Assembly: GCA_016795425.1 (NCBI GenBank)
Contig: JAEUHG010000147.1
Location: 1-54,455 of the forward strand
Reading direction: 5' to 3'
DNA from: Verrucomicrobiales bacterium
Lineage (GTDB): Bacteria; Verrucomicrobiota; Verrucomicrobiia; Limisphaerales; CAIMTB01
DNA: 54,455 bases
Below, in pieces: positions 52,971 to 54,455 of this stretch. Under the pieces are notes generated by a model. That model saw nothing but the letters and a program-made list of their open reading frames with translations. It ran no database searches and was not told the origin of the DNA. Position numbers and translations under genes: made by a program. How positions within the stretch are numbered: the first letter of the stretch is position 1; each line of letters begins with the position of its first letter.

Positions 52971-54439
52971 GTCCTGGATTGCGGAGTGCCCGCTTTTCGA
53001 AGGTCGGGCCATTTTTCCAGTCGGCGGAGCAGGGCCTGATGGGTGATTCCGAGGCGGGCGGCGGCACGTCGAATGCCGCCTTGGCACTCGATAAGAGCCT
53101 GTTGAATGGCGAGGTATTCGCCAGCTTCGAGGGGTGGGAGGTGACTGGGAGCACCCGCGGTGGCGATAGGGGCGGTGTTAACGGTGGGTGCGGATGTGGA
53201 TGGACCTAGCGGGGGTGGGGCGGCCCCGGCGGGAGAGGTCGTGGGCGCGCGGTTGAGCCAGAGGCGATCGAGTGCGAGCCAGGAGCTGTCGGCGGGCGTG
53301 CGGAGGAGGGAGCGTTCCAGAAGATTGCGAAGTTCACGCACGTTGCCTGGGAACGGGTAGCTATGGAGTGCTTCGAGATCCTCGTCGCGGAGCCGGGGAG
53401 TGGATCGTTGGTACTTCTCAGCGAGTTGCGAGAGGAGAAGGTCTGCCAGGGCGGGGATTTCGGCGCGTCGTTCGCGGAGCGGTGGCAAATGGATGGCGAA
53501 AACGTCGAGTCGGTAGAGCAGGTCTTCACGAAACCTGCCGGCGGCGACCTCCTCGGCAAGGGTTCGATTGGTGGCGGCGATGAGCCGTGCGCCGAACGTT
53601 TTGGTGGTGGTTCCGCCAAGCGGTCGGAACTCGCGGGCTTCGAGGAAGCGCAACAGCTTGGCCTGAAGCGGGAGTGGAACCTCGCCGATTTCGTCGAGGA
53701 AAAGTGTTCCTTCGCGGGCCGCGGCGGCGAGGCCTTCGCGAGTCTTATCCGCGCCCGTATAGGCGCCGCGCTCCGCGCCGAAGAGTTCGGATTCAAACAT
53801 CTCGGCTGGAATAGCGGCGCAATTGACGGGGACGAAGGGGGTATTGGCCGTGGGGTGAGGGTGGGTCAGGGCGTGAAGCGTGCGAGCGGCGGCATCCTTG
53901 CCGGACCCGGTCTCGCCGGTGAACAGAACGATGGCGTGGGCGTGGCGGGCCGCCTGTTCGAGGGCGAGGGCGACTTCACGCATGGCGGGCGACGAGGCGA
54001 CGAGGTGGCTCGAATGGACCGGAATGCGACGGCTTTCGAGACGGGCCTTGGCTCGACGCAGACAGGCAATGAAGGCATCGCGCGAAGCCGGCTTGGCCAG
54101 ATAATCAAAGAGTCCCTGGCGCGTGAGTTCGACGGCGTGGGCGAGTTCCGGCAGGCCGGTGAGCATAATGACCGTTTGGGACGGGTCGCGTTTAGCCAAG
54201 TCGACGTAAAGGTCAAAGCCCTTGCCATCCGGCAGGTGGTTGTCAAAGACCATGAGGTCGAAAGACCGCCGACCGATCATCTCACGGGCGGTGGCGATGG
54301 AGGTACAAGGAAAGACCTGCCACCCTTCCTCAGTCAGCACCTCCTGAATCATCGCGGCAAAGCCCGGGTCATCTTCCAGGAGCAAACAGGACCAGGGATG
54401 TTCAGTGGCGGGGGATAAGGAACGGTGGGATGCGGCCAT
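52967..54439 (-). CDS. NtrC-family sigma-54-dependent response regulator
   Basis: The 490-residue protein has a receiver domain (about 16-130) with Asp66 as phospho-acceptor (LMVFDNHLPDG) and Lys near 116. The AAA+ domain (about 148-380) has Walker A GETGSGKD (175-182), the sigma-54 contact loop GAYTGA (225-230, with Tyr instead of the commoner Phe), Walker B LFLDEIGEV (247-255) and the arginine finger region FREDLLYRLDVF. After a Pro/Ala-rich linker (about 395-435) comes a Fis-type helix-turn-helix (about 440-476, ECQGGIRRAAARLGIT). It should activate sigma-54 promoters. The ATG is at 54439, 16 bases from the window edge, so the upstream promoter is cut off. Its stop overlaps the start of the FecR-barrel gene. 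Confidence 0.93.
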   Translation of the reverse strand: MAASHRSLSPATEHPWSCLLLEDDPGFAAMIQEVLTEEGWQVFPCTSIATAREMIGRRSFDLMVFDNHLPDGKGFDLYVDLAKRDPSQTVIMLTGLPELAHAVELTRQGLFDYLAKPASRDAFIACLRRAKARLESRRIPVHSSHLVASSPAMREVALALEQAARHAHAIVLFTGETGSGKDAAARTLHALTHPHPTANTPFVPVNCAAIPAEMFESELFGAERGAYTGADKTREGLAAAAREGTLFLDEIGEVPLPLQAKLLRFLEAREFRPLGGTTTKTFGARLIAATNRTLAEEVAAGRFREDLLYRLDVFAIHLPPLRERRAEIPALADLLLSQLAEKYQRSTPRLRDEDLEALHSYPFPGNVRELRNLLERSLLRTPADSSWLALDRLWLNRAPTTSPAGAAPPPLGPSTSAPTVNTAPIATAGAPSHLPPLEAGEYLAIQQALIECQGGIRRAAARLGITHQALLRRLEKWPDLRKAGTPQSRT

Positions 54440-54455
54440 GGATTCTCTCTCGCAA

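Noticed and set aside
53363..54418. 351-codon open frame on the + strand
   Set aside because: It is antisense to the sigma-54 regulator, which has clear catalytic motifs.
1..54455. CRISPR array or exosortase/PEP-CTERM system
   Set aside because: No regular spaced repeats and no exosortase or PEP-type C-terminal sequence were seen, despite the regulator and kinase types present.

Overview
The window looks like a chromosomal segment of a high-GC member of the Verrucomicrobiota, possibly the Pedosphaera/Limisphaerales side. This is inference from gene content. It holds three large secreted repeat proteins (two delta-60 proteins and one Ig/NHL protein) that share a short C-terminal module ending in an aromatic-Arg motif. 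It also holds a stand-alone pseudopilin with an H-x-G type C-terminus, a CotH-kinase protein with an EF-hand, a ThuA-like protein, a Ser/Thr kinase and many large signalling proteins. No rRNA, tRNA, CRISPR array or complete prophage was seen.

Layout. 1-3.8 kb: a solo Y1 (REP-associated) transposase framed by a perfect 26-bp inverted repeat, then a secreted Calx-beta/delta-60 protein. 3.8-10.1 kb (+): a run of GH32 beta-fructosidase, DUF3142 protein, an 'ACGPxFP' helical-repeat lipoprotein candidate and PdxA. 10.1-16.6 kb: zinc-ribbon Ser/Thr kinase, ThuA protein, thioredoxin-fold protein, TatD nuclease and a second delta-60/Ig protein. 16.6-20.2 kb (+): housekeeping genes pgi, ppnP, Nudix, tadA, moaC. 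20.2-21.1 kb: a mostly non-coding, partly AT-rich stretch with one small gene of a type met in mobile DNA and a perfect 36-nt hairpin. 21.1-31.2 kb: TcdA-like E1 enzyme, CotH protein, RluA-family synthase, Ada, an unusual zinc-ribbon/SDR fusion, an ECF sigma/anti-sigma/large membrane protein unit and a MEMO-family protein. 31.2-33.0 kb (-): pseudopilin and STN-domain protein.

33.2-54.4 kb (-) is dominated by signal transduction. It contains a LytS/LytTR pair, a propeller hybrid kinase with a LuxR-type regulator, an Ig/NHL secreted protein, an SLC13 transporter and an ABC-F ATPase. The far end is a compact module of an NtrC-type sigma-54 activator, a FecR-TPR-outer-membrane beta-barrel fusion and a CHASE2-PAS histidine kinase whose receiver domain has lost its phospho-acceptor Asp. 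This last module is the best candidate for an incompletely described system: a cell-surface barrel with a FecR signalling domain, co-transcribed with its own kinase and enhancer-binding regulator.

Genes are tightly packed. Several convergent pairs end within 1-8 bp of each other or overlap, leaving no room for conventional intrinsic terminators. Start codons were chosen by signal peptide, family length, Shine-Dalgarno-like sequence and overlap with the upstream stop; several starts are GTG.
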